Shown here: positions 7,307 through 16,224 of the stretch, piece after piece | Numbering within the stretch: the first letter of the stretch is position 1 | Layout: the number at the start of each line of letters is the position of its first letter | Origin: CAYLLT01 sp964591605 | GTDB taxonomy: Bacteria; Planctomycetota; Phycisphaerae; UBA1845; PWPN01 | Assembly: GCA_964591605.1 (NCBI GenBank) | Contig: CAZQEN010000008.1 | Span: 1 to 47,599 of the forward strand | Direction of reading: 5' to 3' | Length of the DNA: 47,599 nucleotides | Notes under the pieces: generated by a model | Database searches by the model: none | What the model saw: the letters and a program-made list of their open reading frames with translations, nothing else | What the model was told of the DNA's origin: nothing | Translations under genes and position numbers: made by a program

Positions 7307-9607
7307 TTATCGGACGCCGGCCGGCGGAGCGTATTCCGGTGGGGGCGCGGCGGCCAGACGGCTCAGGAAACTCTCAATCCGCTCGCAGTGGGCGGGGGCC
7401 AGACGTTTGCCGCCGAAAGCGACTGCGTAGTAGGCGTCGACCAGGTCGGGAGCGTCCTCATACGGGGGGAGTCGGGAGGCGAGCTCGGCCGCAAGCTCAG
7501 CGGACGTTTGCCCCGGTCCGCGACGGATGCCCCAGCGGTCGAGGCAGCGGCAGAAGCGGATATAGAACTCGAGCTCCGGGGGGACCGACGACGAGACCCG
7601 ATACCGCTGGAGCCGGGCCAGACGGACCAGAACCCAGCGCACGCCCACGGAGACGACGTAGCCAACCAGCAGGACCAGCGTCATCACGAGCAGGGCGAAA
7701 ACCCAGTAAATCAGGCGCTCCTCCCAGTTGAGCTTGAGCCGCCAGCCGAAGAGCTCGCGGATGAAGGCGGAGACGGCGCCGAGGATCGTGTCCTCGTTCT
7801 GCGAGGGGCGCAGGAGCCAGGCGCTGAACTTCTCGAACAGGCTGCGGCGCTGATCGGCATCGTATGAAATGACCAGATTGGCCCACTGGAACTGCAGGTA
7901 GTCAATATAGCGGGACAGCGCGGCGAGGTAGCGGTTGGACTGGCTGGTGGTGACGCGCGTCGCGGGGGTGGGGTCGAAGGATTGCCAGTCCCGGCCGGGT
8001 ATGAACACCTCAACCCAGGAGTGCGCGTGCTTCTGACGCACGACGTAGAAATGTCCGACCGGATTGTAGTCCCCCCCGCAGTAACCCGCGACGACCCGCG
8101 CGGGAACGCCGTGGAGCTGGCAGATGAGCGCCATGGCGGAGGCGAAATACTCACAATGACCGGTCCTGCGATGCAGAAGGAATTCGCCAACGGGCTCTTC
8201 GCCCCTCGGATAGCGGGGGGGCTCGAGGGTGTAGGTGAATCGGTCGGACTTGAGGAACTCTTCGACTTTTTCGGCGAACCTGGCGCGGTTTTCGGGAACG
8301 TCGAGCGCGCCGAGACCCTCGCGGAGGAAGGCAGTCTGCTCGAGGATCTCCGCGGCGCGGGCACTCGGCAGCTCCGGGGGAACGACCTGGGGTTCGTCTT
8401 CGCCGGTGCGGCGCCGCTCCTGGGCGAGCAGGTCTGCCACGTGCCCGGTCATGTGCGCGAATGACTCGACGGTGTATTTGAGAGTTCGTCCAGGGGGCCT
8501 TTGGATCTGAAGGGTCTGGTCGTCGATCGACTTGCGGACGTCGATGGGCGAATCCGGCCGCAGCCGGACGGCCGGAAACAGGGTGAACAGGGTGAGATTG
8601 TCGCCGCCGGGCTCGAGGTAGTAACGCTGCTCGATCACCTGGCCGCGATCGGCGAGCGGAGCATCGGGCAGCAGGTCGATGTATCCATCCTCCTGGACCT
8701 GGTAGGAGAGGGGCGAACGCGAGAACCCGCCGCCGGAGCCGGCACGCTTCCACTCCCAGCCGGTGCCCGAGGCGGGGTGATCGCAGCGGTACTGCGTGAG
8801 CACGATGCCGCGGAAATAGGGGCCGGGCTCCGACTCGTCCAGGGGCCGGCCGCTGACGTCGACGGTCACGCGCATGACCGGCTGATCGGACTCCGTGATC
8901 TGGCCGATGGTGTTGAAATTGAGCGTGTTGGTGAAGCCCGTGACCGACTGGGCGACCCGCGGCGAATCGAACCGCGGGAACAGGCTGTTGGCCGCCAGCC
9001 GCGGACACAGCAGGAAGATCACCACGCCCAGCAGGCTTGAGGCCAGCGTGATGCACACGGTGAACCGGGTGGTGCCCACCTCGTCGCCGGACGTGGCGGG
9101 AAAAACCGCGTTGGACCAGTCGACCAGCCGATTGTGATGGCGGGCCCGGGTCTTCTCGATATCGAGGTGAAATCGAATCAGCGCATCGAGCCCGACCGTG
9201 AGAAAGACCGCCAGCGCGATCGGGAACAGCAGGTTGCCGCTGACGATCGCGGCGACGACCAGGAGCAGGAGGACGAGCACGAAAAACTGGGCGTGGTCGC
9301 GATAGGAGCGGCGCTGCAGCAGCTTGGTCAGGCAGACCGCGACCATGAAGTGCGAGAGGGCGATGACGGAGATCGCGCTGTCGCGGAAATACTCGAAGAT
9401 GAGCAGCAGGAAGGCGCCGATGACGACCAGGCGGCTGGCGGCGGGACCGAGCAGCGGGCGGTCTTGCTGGACGGTGCGCTGCCAGCCGATCAGGGCGCAC
9501 AGGCCGGTCAAACCGAGCGAAATCCAGCTTCCTTCGGCCAGGGCCAGCGGCGTGGCGACAGAGAGCAGGAGCAGGCACTCAGAGATGTAGAGTCGTCGTG
9601 CGTTCAT
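7307..9607 (-). CDS. tgpA: TgpA-type membrane transglutaminase-like protein
   Basis: A 766-residue membrane protein with a cluster of N-terminal helices (residues 8-200, DUF3488 region), a periplasmic transglutaminase-like domain, one more helix (634-660) and a cytoplasmic DUF4129-like tail. The catalytic triad is visible: Cys485 (GHCEYFASA), His529 (HAHSWVEVF) and Asp545 (SFDPTPA). The family probably crosslinks or cleaves periplasmic proteins; TgpA of Pseudomonas is needed for viability. The gene is last in a moxR-DUF58-tgpA operon, and its ATG overlaps the DUF58 stop (ATGA). The symbol is used for the family, not proven orthology. Confidence 0.88.
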   Translation of the reverse strand: MNARRLYISECLLLLSVATPLALAEGSWISLGLTGLCALIGWQRTVQQDRPLLGPAASRLVVIGAFLLLIFEYFRDSAISVIALSHFMVAVCLTKLLQRRSYRDHAQFFVLVLLLLVVAAIVSGNLLFPIALAVFLTVGLDALIRFHLDIEKTRARHHNRLVDWSNAVFPATSGDEVGTTRFTVCITLASSLLGVVIFLLCPRLAANSLFPRFDSPRVAQSVTGFTNTLNFNTIGQITESDQPVMRVTVDVSGRPLDESEPGPYFRGIVLTQYRCDHPASGTGWEWKRAGSGGGFSRSPLSYQVQEDGYIDLLPDAPLADRGQVIEQRYYLEPGGDNLTLFTLFPAVRLRPDSPIDVRKSIDDQTLQIQRPPGRTLKYTVESFAHMTGHVADLLAQERRRTGEDEPQVVPPELPSARAAEILEQTAFLREGLGALDVPENRARFAEKVEEFLKSDRFTYTLEPPRYPRGEEPVGEFLLHRRTGHCEYFASAMALICQLHGVPARVVAGYCGGDYNPVGHFYVVRQKHAHSWVEVFIPGRDWQSFDPTPATRVTTSQSNRYLAALSRYIDYLQFQWANLVISYDADQRRSLFEKFSAWLLRPSQNEDTILGAVSAFIRELFGWRLKLNWEERLIYWVFALLVMTLVLLVGYVVSVGVRWVLVRLARLQRYRVSSSVPPELEFYIRFCRCLDRWGIRRGPGQTSAELAAELASRLPPYEDAPDLVDAYYAVAFGGKRLAPAHCERIESFLSRLAAAPPPEYAPPAGVR

Positions 9608-10875
9608 GCGGCCCGCTCCCCGGCCGGATCGTGTTGAGACTCGAAGAGCTGATAGAAATCGTCCTTCTGGGGCGAGAGGATGGCCAGGGCCTCCGCCCGG
9701 ATGCTCAGAAACCGCACGACATGCTCATGCGGCTCGGCGAGGGTCGCCGCACACAACAGGCAGCGGGCGTGCCAGCCGGTGGACCAGCGAATCTGGGCAA
9801 CGATGTCGTCGAGTGGGCGGGGGCAGCCGGGGACGGCGCAGGCAAGTTCGTGGAGAATGCGCTGCCGCTGGGCACGGCCGGCCACCGGCGGAAGGACGAC
9901 CGGGCGGGCGGCCCGGCAGATCAGCCCCGCGCGATAACCGCGTTCCAGTGCATCGCACAGGGCGGTGGCCGCGGCGCTGATCACCACTTCAGCCCGCGCA
10001 TCCGGACGCACGTGTTCCCCCGGCGCCGCGGGGCGAACCTGCTCGGGCCACGGATCGACCAGCACGATGAGCTGCGTCGGTTTGAGCGGGAGCATCTCCC
10101 GGACGACCAGTTCGCCGGTCCGGGCGGAGCGCCGCCAGTGGATCCAGCGCAGATTGTCGCCCTGACGGTACTCGCGCACCCCGTAGAACTCCTCGTGACC
10201 CGAGCGGTGGCGCAGCGTGCGGTTGGAGGCGGCGGTGGCCGCCCGGTAGTCGCGCCAGGGGTCATGCCGAAAGTGGCCGAGGGGCGGGTAGATCATCACA
10301 CTCGCGGGCATGATGAAATCCACGTGGCACGAAAAGAGGCCCAGCGGAAAACGGGTCAGGACACGCACGCCCGAGAGCGACAGTTGTCCGCGGGATGAGA
10401 ACGTACTGAGCAGGTCGATCCGGCACTCGGCACCCGGCCGCAGCAGAGGTGTGAACGCGCAGGGGAACCTGAACGGGCGATGGGGCTGGCTGCGCCGCGA
10501 CGACCGGTCGGGCGCCTGCTCGGAAATCACAAGGGACCAGGCATTGAAGAAGCGGCGGCGATTGCGGAGCAGGTAGCTGAGCTGGAAGGGGCGTCCGGCC
10601 ACCACGGCCTCGGGGATGGTTCGGTCCACGTCGATGCCCCGGACGATCAGCACCGGCAGGACCGCGCTGAGAATCAGGATGCCCAGGCTGATGCCGGTCA
10701 GCAGGTAGAGCAGGTTGGCCTCGCTGTTGAGGCCGGCGAGTCCGACGAGGATGACGATGCACGCGCACAGCAGACCGCCGAACGTGATCCGCAGGCCCCT
10801 GATCGGCGATGTTCGCGGAGCGGCCGGGGCCGGAGGCGTGAGGGCGGCGGTCAGATTCGCAGGGGCGGTGGCCAT
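9604..10875 (-). CDS. DUF58 domain protein
   Basis: A 423-residue protein with two N-terminal membrane helices (ITFGGLLCACIVILVGLAGL and LLYLLTGISLGILILSAVLP), a beta-rich region, and the DUF58 core signature EFYGVREYRQGDNLRWIHW followed by ARTGELVVREM. A von Willebrand-A-like strand (LIVLVDPWPE) follows. DUF58 proteins are regular partners of MoxR ATPases and are thought to act as chaperone adaptors. The start at MATAPANL lies 2 nt after the moxR stop; the open frame further upstream overlaps moxR in another frame and is discounted. Confidence 0.88.
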   Translation of the reverse strand: MATAPANLTAALTPPAPAAPRTSPIRGLRITFGGLLCACIVILVGLAGLNSEANLLYLLTGISLGILILSAVLPVLIVRGIDVDRTIPEAVVAGRPFQLSYLLRNRRRFFNAWSLVISEQAPDRSSRRSQPHRPFRFPCAFTPLLRPGAECRIDLLSTFSSRGQLSLSGVRVLTRFPLGLFSCHVDFIMPASVMIYPPLGHFRHDPWRDYRAATAASNRTLRHRSGHEEFYGVREYRQGDNLRWIHWRRSARTGELVVREMLPLKPTQLIVLVDPWPEQVRPAAPGEHVRPDARAEVVISAAATALCDALERGYRAGLICRAARPVVLPPVAGRAQRQRILHELACAVPGCPRPLDDIVAQIRWSTGWHARCLLCAATLAEPHEHVVRFLSIRAEALAILSPQKDDFYQLFESQHDPAGERAA

Positions 10876-10877
10876 GA

Positions 10878-11840
10878 TCAGGGCACGGTGACGTTGCGGA
10901 CGATCTCCGAGAGAATCTGCTCGCCGCTGGCCGCCTGACCGCCGCCGTGGAGATAGCTCTTGCAGACCACGCGGTGGGCGCAGACGGAGACAAAGAGCGA
11001 CTTGAGATCGTCGGGGACGACATAATCGCGGCCGGCCAGCAGGGCGGCGGCCTGGGCCGCCCGGATGAAGGCGAGCGTGCCGCGCGGCGAGACGCCCACC
11101 TCCAGGTGCTCGTGGTCGCGGGTGACTTCGACGAGGTCCAGTGCGTATTGCACGAGCGCATCGGCCACGCGGACTTCGGCGGTCAGCTCCTGCAGGGCGA
11201 TGAGGTCGGCGGCGCACATCACGGGCTTGAGCGTTTCGAGGGTGGTGGTGGCTGGCTGCTCGCGGATGATGCGGGCTTCGACCTCACGGGTGGGGTAGCC
11301 GATGCGGATCCGCAGGGCGAAGCGGTCGAGCTGATTCTCGGGCAGGAAATAAGTCCCCTCGAACTCGAACGGGTTCTGCGTGGCGATGACCAGGAAGGGC
11401 TGCTCGAGCTTCATGGTCCGCCCGTCGACGCTGACGCTGGCTTCGTTCATGGCCTCGAGCAGGGCGGATTGCGTGCGCGGCGTCGTGCGGTTGATCTCGT
11501 CGGCCAGGACGATGTTGGCGAAGATCGGGCCCTTCTTGAACTCGAACGTGCCGCTCTGCGTGTCGTAAATGCTCACGCCGATGATGTCCGAGGGCATCAG
11601 GTCGGGAGTGAGCTGCACGCGCGAGAAGGTCAGGTGCAGGCTGCGGGCGAGCGTACGGGCCAAAACGGTCTTGCCGACGCCGGGGACGTCCTCGATGAGC
11701 AGATGCCCGCGGCTGAGCAGGCCGACGAGGACCTGCGTGACCGCGGCCGGCTTGCCGAGAAAAACCTGGTCAATGTTGTGGCGCAGGTCGGCGAGCCGCT
11801 GGAGGAGCGGGTCCGCATGCGTGGGAGCCTCTGCAGGCAT
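10878..11840 (-). CDS. moxR: MoxR-family AAA+ ATPase
   Basis: A 320-residue AAA+ ATPase of the MoxR clade. Walker A is DVPGVGKTVLA (Lys57), Walker B is VLADEINR (Asp114-Glu115). The MoxR signatures GTFEFKKGPIFANI and ATQNPFEFEGTYFLPENQLDRF are intact, and the lid domain includes VSPRGTLAFIRAAQAAAL. MoxR proteins remodel or mature partner proteins together with DUF58/VWA proteins, here for the membrane and periplasmic TgpA system. It is the first gene of the operon. Confidence 0.93.
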   Translation of the reverse strand: MPAEAPTHADPLLQRLADLRHNIDQVFLGKPAAVTQVLVGLLSRGHLLIEDVPGVGKTVLARTLARSLHLTFSRVQLTPDLMPSDIIGVSIYDTQSGTFEFKKGPIFANIVLADEINRTTPRTQSALLEAMNEASVSVDGRTMKLEQPFLVIATQNPFEFEGTYFLPENQLDRFALRIRIGYPTREVEARIIREQPATTTLETLKPVMCAADLIALQELTAEVRVADALVQYALDLVEVTRDHEHLEVGVSPRGTLAFIRAAQAAALLAGRDYVVPDDLKSLFVSVCAHRVVCKSYLHGGGQAASGEQILSEIVRNVTVP

Positions 11841-11971
11841 AAGTCGCTCCGGCCAGACCCCTCAGATCGAGCACACCCCTGCCGATCACGAGCAGAGCCA
11901 GACGGTCCCCGTCCACAGCGGAAGGGGCTCTCGGCGGCACCGGCGGGTGAACCCCGTACCAACCCTCGCCT

Positions 11972-11977
11972 ATTATA
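11972..11977 (-). promoter_or_regulatory. Consensus -10 box upstream of moxR
   Basis: A perfect TATAAT on the minus strand lies about 130 nt upstream of moxR, in a region that is otherwise GC-rich. No good -35 is seen 16-19 nt before it, so this is only a candidate. Confidence 0.35.
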
Positions 11978-12132
11978 TCGGAAGTTCGGGCAGGCAGCAG
12001 ACTATTTCAGCAGGCCGGTTCAGACTCATCTCGCGAAGGTATGGCCTTTTTGTCCAGGATTGTCCGTTTCAGGTCACGTCTGGGGCTCGGCGGAGTTCGG
12101 TCTACCCCGAGCCGGACGGGAGGCGTCTCCAT

Positions 12133-12142
12133 NNNNNNNNNN
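12133..12142. other. 10-N assembly gap
   Basis: Ten Ns join two contigs inside the 498-bp region between moxR and the DUF1080 gene. The bases on each side repeat CTCCAT (12127-12132 and 12143-12148), so a small unmerged overlap is possible. Apart from the candidate moxR -10 box, I see no gene or recognisable element between 11841 and 12338. Confidence 0.95.
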
Positions 12143-12338
12143 CTCCATCTGATTCGTCGGAACACGGTCGCGGTGGACGCTCGTGTGCGGGAAGCGGTCC
12201 AACCAGCAGAGCCCCGACCGCCAGGGGGCGGGTTCTCCAGCATGACGGCAGACCGCTTCCTCACGGGCGCGGCTCTGGTCGAGCGTCTCACACGCGCCCT
12301 GAGAAGTCCGGCAGTGAATCCCACCACACCGTGTGTGC

Positions 12339-13124
12339 TTATGGAGCAGACGGCTTCGTGGCTGTGTCGAGAACTCTGATCCGGATGTTGCGCCAGCGGA
12401 TCGTGCCCTGCTTGCCGGCATGCACCTGGAGGGCGATGAAGCCTTCCGGCGTGAAGTCCTTCGGGTCATTGTCCGTGTAGTCCGCACAGGGCACGCCGTT
12501 GACCCAGGTCTGGAGGCGGTGACCTCGGGCCTGAATGATGAACGTGTTCCAGCCGTCGTGGTTGAATGCCTTCCGCGCCCGGGCGTTCAGGTCGCCATCG
12601 AGGTCGTTGAGCCAGGCGCGGCGGGCTTCGTCGTAGATGCCGCCCGACCATCCCCGCTCCTTGCGGTTGTCGATCTCGCACTGATAGCCGTAGACCCGCC
12701 CGTTGCCGTCGCGCTGATTCGAACGGAACTGGATACCAGAGTTTCCTGGCACGTCGAATCTGGCCTCGACCGTGAGGATGAAATCGCGGTAGGTCCTCTC
12801 GGTGCGCAGAAACGAGTTCAGTTTCGTCGTCGGATCGCACACGCCGACGATGCAGCCGTCCTCGACGTGGTACTTGGCGGTCCCGTTGACGCTCCGCCAG
12901 CCGTCGAGCGTCTTTCCGTCGAACAGCGGCACGAAGCCCCCGGCACGAATGTCGGGCGCAGGCTCTTTCTTCACATTCTCCGCGGCCGGCCGCGACGCCC
13001 TCGCCCCGCCGCGCTGCGACGGTCGCGTCGACGGCTGGGCCAGAGCCGGAGCGGCGCCAAGGACACACCCGGCCGCCAGAACGATAAGCCGAACCCCGAT
13101 TCCTGAACGCTTCCAGCTCTTCAT
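12339..13124 (-). CDS. Secreted DUF1080 (3-keto-disaccharide hydrolase-type) protein
   Basis: A 261-residue exported protein. The signal peptide is VRLIVLAAGCVLGAAPALAQ; a Ser/Arg-rich linker follows, then a single DUF1080 domain with the concanavalin-like fold. Family hallmarks: GFVPLFDGKTLDGWR, FILTVEARFDVPGNSGIQFR, YGYQCEIDN, NTFIIQARGHRLQTWVNG and GFIALQVHAGKQGTIRWRNI. The family is greatly expanded in planctomycetes and includes 3-keto-glycoside hydrolases acting on oligosaccharides. The start at MKSWKRSG is supported by GGAGGAG directly upstream; longer upstream frames are discounted. Confidence 0.9.
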   Translation of the reverse strand: MKSWKRSGIGVRLIVLAAGCVLGAAPALAQPSTRPSQRGGARASRPAAENVKKEPAPDIRAGGFVPLFDGKTLDGWRSVNGTAKYHVEDGCIVGVCDPTTKLNSFLRTERTYRDFILTVEARFDVPGNSGIQFRSNQRDGNGRVYGYQCEIDNRKERGWSGGIYDEARRAWLNDLDGDLNARARKAFNHDGWNTFIIQARGHRLQTWVNGVPCADYTDNDPKDFTPEGFIALQVHAGKQGTIRWRNIRIRVLDTATKPSAP

Positions 13125-13422
13125 GACTCCTCCACAACTCCCGAGACGAAATTTAACCCCCGCGGCCTGGACCACTTCCTTATCTGTTGGGACGCGCGGC
13201 CCGTCAATGCCGTTCTCCCAAGCCACCTCGCGGGTCAGCCCCTTCGTCTCGAACCTCGGACCCCAAATCGTCATTGGCGCGGGCATGGGGGCCTGCCAGC
13301 TCCCGGCGGCGGCAGGGGCTGACGCACGGGGGGGGCGCATCCAACACACCATAAACTCTTTGATAATAAAAGTTTATGTGCGTTTATCCGGATTCGAGAG
13401 TTTTTCTCAGATTCCGCTTGCA

Positions 13423-13450
13423 TTGTACTAGATATGTAGTACACTATATC
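13423..13450 (+). promoter_or_regulatory. Candidate promoter overlapping the GntR operator
   Basis: TTGTAC (13423-13428), a 16-nt spacer and TATATC (13445-13450) precede the gntR-SPFH pair. The 20-bp palindrome sits between and over these boxes, as expected for an autoregulated promoter. The rest of the 346-bp gap from 13125 shows nothing recognisable. Confidence 0.45.
13424..13443. promoter_or_regulatory. 20-bp palindromic operator, probably for the GntR/YtrA regulator
   Basis: TGTACTAGATATGTAGTACA is a palindrome with one mismatched pair. It lies 28 nt upstream of the regulator start. GntR/YtrA proteins bind such AT-rich dyads next to their own genes, so autorepression is the natural inference. 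Confidence 0.6.
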
Positions 13451-13470
13451 AATAGAGCTGAGGATGTGCC

Positions 13471-13851
13471 ATGAGATTCGCCCTCGACCAACGCAGCGGC
13501 GTGCCGATTTACCGCCAGATCCGTGATCAGGTGCGATTCGGACTGGCCTCCGGGCAGCTCCGGCCCGGGGAGCAGCTTCCCACTGTGCGGGCCCTCTCGG
13601 TCGAGCTGGCCGTCAACCCCAACACCGTCATCAAGGCGTATACCGAACTCGAACGCGAAGGTATCGTGACCAGCGAACAGGGCACGGGCACCTTCGTCTC
13701 GCTCCAGCCCGACTCGCCCATCACCGACGAGCAGCGGCGCGAGAAGCTCCGGGCCATGTGCCTGGAATTCGTCGGCCACGCCGGCGCGCACGGGTTCAGC
13801 CTCAAGGAAATCGCGCAGGAGATCCGGCAACTTGGCGAAAGGAGACGATGA
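13471..13851 (+). CDS. GntR-family regulator, YtrA subfamily
   Basis: A 126-residue regulator made of the winged helix-turn-helix plus a short C-terminal helix, the size typical of the YtrA subfamily. Signatures: GVPIYRQIRDQVRFGLASG, LRPGEQLPTVRALSVELAVN, PNTVIKAYTELEREGIV and GTGTFV. YtrA-type genes normally precede the membrane or transport genes they repress; here the SPFH gene follows after 3 nt, with its AAGGAG inside the 3' end of this gene. Confidence 0.93.
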   Translation: MRFALDQRSGVPIYRQIRDQVRFGLASGQLRPGEQLPTVRALSVELAVNPNTVIKAYTELEREGIVTSEQGTGTFVSLQPDSPITDEQRREKLRAMCLEFVGHAGAHGFSLKEIAQEIRQLGERRR

Positions 13852-13854
13852 CCC

Positions 13855-14829
13855 ATGGCGAAGCCGACTCCGTCCGAAGCCCAGCTCGAACACGAGCACC
13901 TCCAGCGTCAAAAGCAGCGGGCGGCCACGTTCATCATCAACGGCGTGATCGCCGCCCTGTGCGTCATCTGCATCATTTTGGCCTGGTCCCTGAAATCCGC
14001 CGATGGTGCGCCGCTGCTCGGTGAGACGGGGCAGTGGGTGGCGACCGCTGGCTTCGGCCTCGCAAGCCTTCTGGCGCTGCTCTCGCTGCGCATCGCCCTG
14101 CAGTGGGACCGTGCGGTCGTCCTGCGCCTGGGTAAGTTCCACAAGCTGGCCGGGCCGGGCGTGTTCTGGCTCCTGCCCATCGTGGACCGCGTCGCCCGAT
14201 ACGTCGATATGCGCATCCGCGCGACTGATTTCCAGGCCGAGAGCACGCTCACGCGCGATACGGTGCCGGTGAACGTGGATGCGATCTGCTTCTGGCTGGT
14301 CTGGGACGCGAAGAAGTCAGTGCTCGAGGTCGAGAGCTTTTATCGGGCGATCGTCCTGTCGGCGCAGACCGCCCTGCGCGACTGCATCGGCCGCCACACG
14401 CTGGCCGAGATGCTCACCGAGCGTGAACGGCTGGGCAAGGCCCTGCAGGAGGTCCTGGACGCCAAGACGAATGCCTGGGGCATCACCGTGCAGTCGGTGG
14501 AGATCCGCGACGTGATCATTCCGCAGGCCCTCGAGGACGCGATGAGCAAACAGGCCCAGGCCGAACGCGAGCGTCAGGCCCGCATCATCCTGGGCACCGC
14601 CGAGACCGAGATCGCCGGCAAATTCGTCGAAGCCGCCGAACCGTACAGGAATAACCCCGTCGCCGTCCATCTGCGGGCGATGAACATGCTTTACGAGGGC
14701 CTGCGTGAGAAGGGCTCGATCGTGATCGTGCCCAGCACGGCGGTCGAGAGCATGAACCTGGGCGCCATCGGCGGCCTGGCCAACATCGCCACCCCCGGCC
14801 GCGATGGCGTCACGGCCGCGGAGAAGTAG
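13855..14829 (+). CDS. SPFH/band 7 (stomatin-like) membrane protein
   Basis: A 324-residue protein with two N-terminal membrane helices (IINGVIAALCVICIILAW and WVATAGFGLASLLALLSL), followed by an SPFH domain: QWDRAVVLRLGKFHKLAGPGVFWLLP, the stomatin-type VDMRIRATDFQAESTLTRD, and the coiled-coil end QAQAERERQARIILG. Stomatin-like proteins form membrane-associated oligomers and organise microdomains or proteases. Control by the upstream GntR regulator suggests an envelope-stress role, which is inference. Confidence 0.88.
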   Translation: MAKPTPSEAQLEHEHLQRQKQRAATFIINGVIAALCVICIILAWSLKSADGAPLLGETGQWVATAGFGLASLLALLSLRIALQWDRAVVLRLGKFHKLAGPGVFWLLPIVDRVARYVDMRIRATDFQAESTLTRDTVPVNVDAICFWLVWDAKKSVLEVESFYRAIVLSAQTALRDCIGRHTLAEMLTERERLGKALQEVLDAKTNAWGITVQSVEIRDVIIPQALEDAMSKQAQAERERQARIILGTAETEIAGKFVEAAEPYRNNPVAVHLRAMNMLYEGLREKGSIVIVPSTAVESMNLGAIGGLANIATPGRDGVTAAEK

Positions 14830-14983
14830 CAGAATCCTGTGTGTGTTTAAGAGAACATCCATCCGCCCCTGGCCTGAGTGCGTTCCGTTGACCCATGTCG
14901 TGTCTACAGCCTCACGAAATCGCTCGCCATCTCGTCAAACCCCGAGTCGGTGAGCCGCGGCGATGGGAGGATGAGGCGTTTTG

Positions 14984-16147
14984 ATGGCGAATGATCCGGT
15001 CATTCTGGGGATTGAGACCTCCTGCGACGAGACGGCCGCGGCGGTGGTGGCCGGACCGCATCGGGTGCTCTCGAACGTGGTGGCCACGCAGTTCGACGTG
15101 CACGCCAGGTACGGCGGTGTCGTGCCCGAGTTGGCATCGCGGGCGCATATCGAGAACCTGGACGGAGTGATTCAGGAGGCGATGGCCAAGGCCGGGGTTG
15201 CCGGCGGTGATCTGGACGCCATCGCCGTGACGCATCGGCCGGGGCTGGTGGGGTGCCTGCTCATTGGCGTGACGGCGGCCAAGGCGCTGGCCCTGGCGTG
15301 GAACAAGCCGCTGATCGGCGTGAATCACATTCATGCGCATGCGTGCAGCGCGGCCATCGAATGGGGGGCGGGGGCGCCGGCCGCGACGGGGCATGGGCAG
15401 GATGGTCATGCGACGAAACACGGGCAAGATGCCCGTGCCACACTTGACGGACAGGATGCTCGGGCCACACGGCCCGCACAGGATGGCCGCTCCTCTGGCG
15501 ACACACGGTCGATCTGGCCGGCGGTGGCCCTGGTGGTGAGCGGAGGGCACACGTCCCTGTTCCGGGTGCGCGAGCCGTTGGACATCGAGCTGCTCGGCTC
15601 GACGATCGACGATGCGGCCGGCGAGGCGTTCGACAAGGTGGCGAGCATTCTGAAGCTGGGCTGTCCGGGCGGGCCGGTGGTGGACCGCATCGCGAAGGCG
15701 GGCGACGCGGCCAGATACAGCTTCCCGCGCACGATGCTGGACCGTGACTCGCTCGACTTCTCCTTCAGCGGGGTCAAGACGGCCGTCCTCTATCAGGTGC
15801 ACGGGCCCGGCAAGACCAGCGGGGGCCTCGAACGCCTGAGCGGGCAGGACATCGCCGACATCACCGCGAGCTTTCAGGCGGCGGTCGTCGACGTGCTGGT
15901 CGCCAAGACCATGCTGGCCGTCCAGCGGACGGGCGTGGCCAGCGTGGTGGTCGGCGGAGGGGTCGCGGCCAACAGCCGGCTCCGCGAACAGCTCACCGTC
16001 GCCTGCCGCGAGCGGGGCGTCGCCCTCCATCTGACGCCCATGAAGTACTGCACCGACAACGGCGCCATGATCGCCGCCCTGGCATGCTGTCAGCTCCGGG
16101 CGGGCAGGCTGAGCGACCTGATGCTCGAGCCGCTGGCTTCGGGCTGA
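14984..16147 (+). CDS. tsaD: tRNA N6-adenosine threonylcarbamoyltransferase with repeat-derived insert
   Basis: TsaD transfers threonylcarbamoyl to A37 of ANN-decoding tRNAs and is nearly universal. Intact motifs: LGIETSCDETAAAVV, metal ligands His115 and His119 (NHIHAHAC), VSGGHTSLFRV, GEAFDKVASIL, FSFSGVKTAV, VGGGVAANSRLR and CTDNGAMIA. The protein has 387 residues against the usual 335-345. The excess is a low-complexity insert at residues 136-169 made of GHGQDGHAT-type repeats, between the HxxxH helix and the VSGGHT strand. I choose ATG 14984 over the adjoining TTG at 14981; GAGG lies 7 nt upstream. Confidence 0.95.
   Translation: MANDPVILGIETSCDETAAAVVAGPHRVLSNVVATQFDVHARYGGVVPELASRAHIENLDGVIQEAMAKAGVAGGDLDAIAVTHRPGLVGCLLIGVTAAKALALAWNKPLIGVNHIHAHACSAAIEWGAGAPAATGHGQDGHATKHGQDARATLDGQDARATRPAQDGRSSGDTRSIWPAVALVVSGGHTSLFRVREPLDIELLGSTIDDAAGEAFDKVASILKLGCPGGPVVDRIAKAGDAARYSFPRTMLDRDSLDFSFSGVKTAVLYQVHGPGKTSGGLERLSGQDIADITASFQAAVVDVLVAKTMLAVQRTGVASVVVGGGVAANSRLREQLTVACRERGVALHLTPMKYCTDNGAMIAALACCQLRAGRLSDLMLEPLASG
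15389..15490 (+). repeat. Interspersed GGGCAGGATG repeat inserted within tsaD
   Basis: Four degenerate copies of a unit of about 24-27 nt (CATGGGCAGGATGGTCATGC, CACGGGCAAGATGCCCGTGC and two more diverged ones) stay in frame and encode GHGQDGHAT, HGQDARAT, DGQDARAT and PAQDGR. The motif is related to the hairpin repeat in the atpE-atpF spacer (CTGCCCGTGC/GCACGGGCAG). Confidence 0.85.
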
Positions 16148-16224
16148 GCCGGGTGATGCGCCCTCTGTGGGCTCAGCGGCCTGCCCGCACTTCCTCCAAC
16201 GAACGTTCCCCGTCGTGTCCGTGC

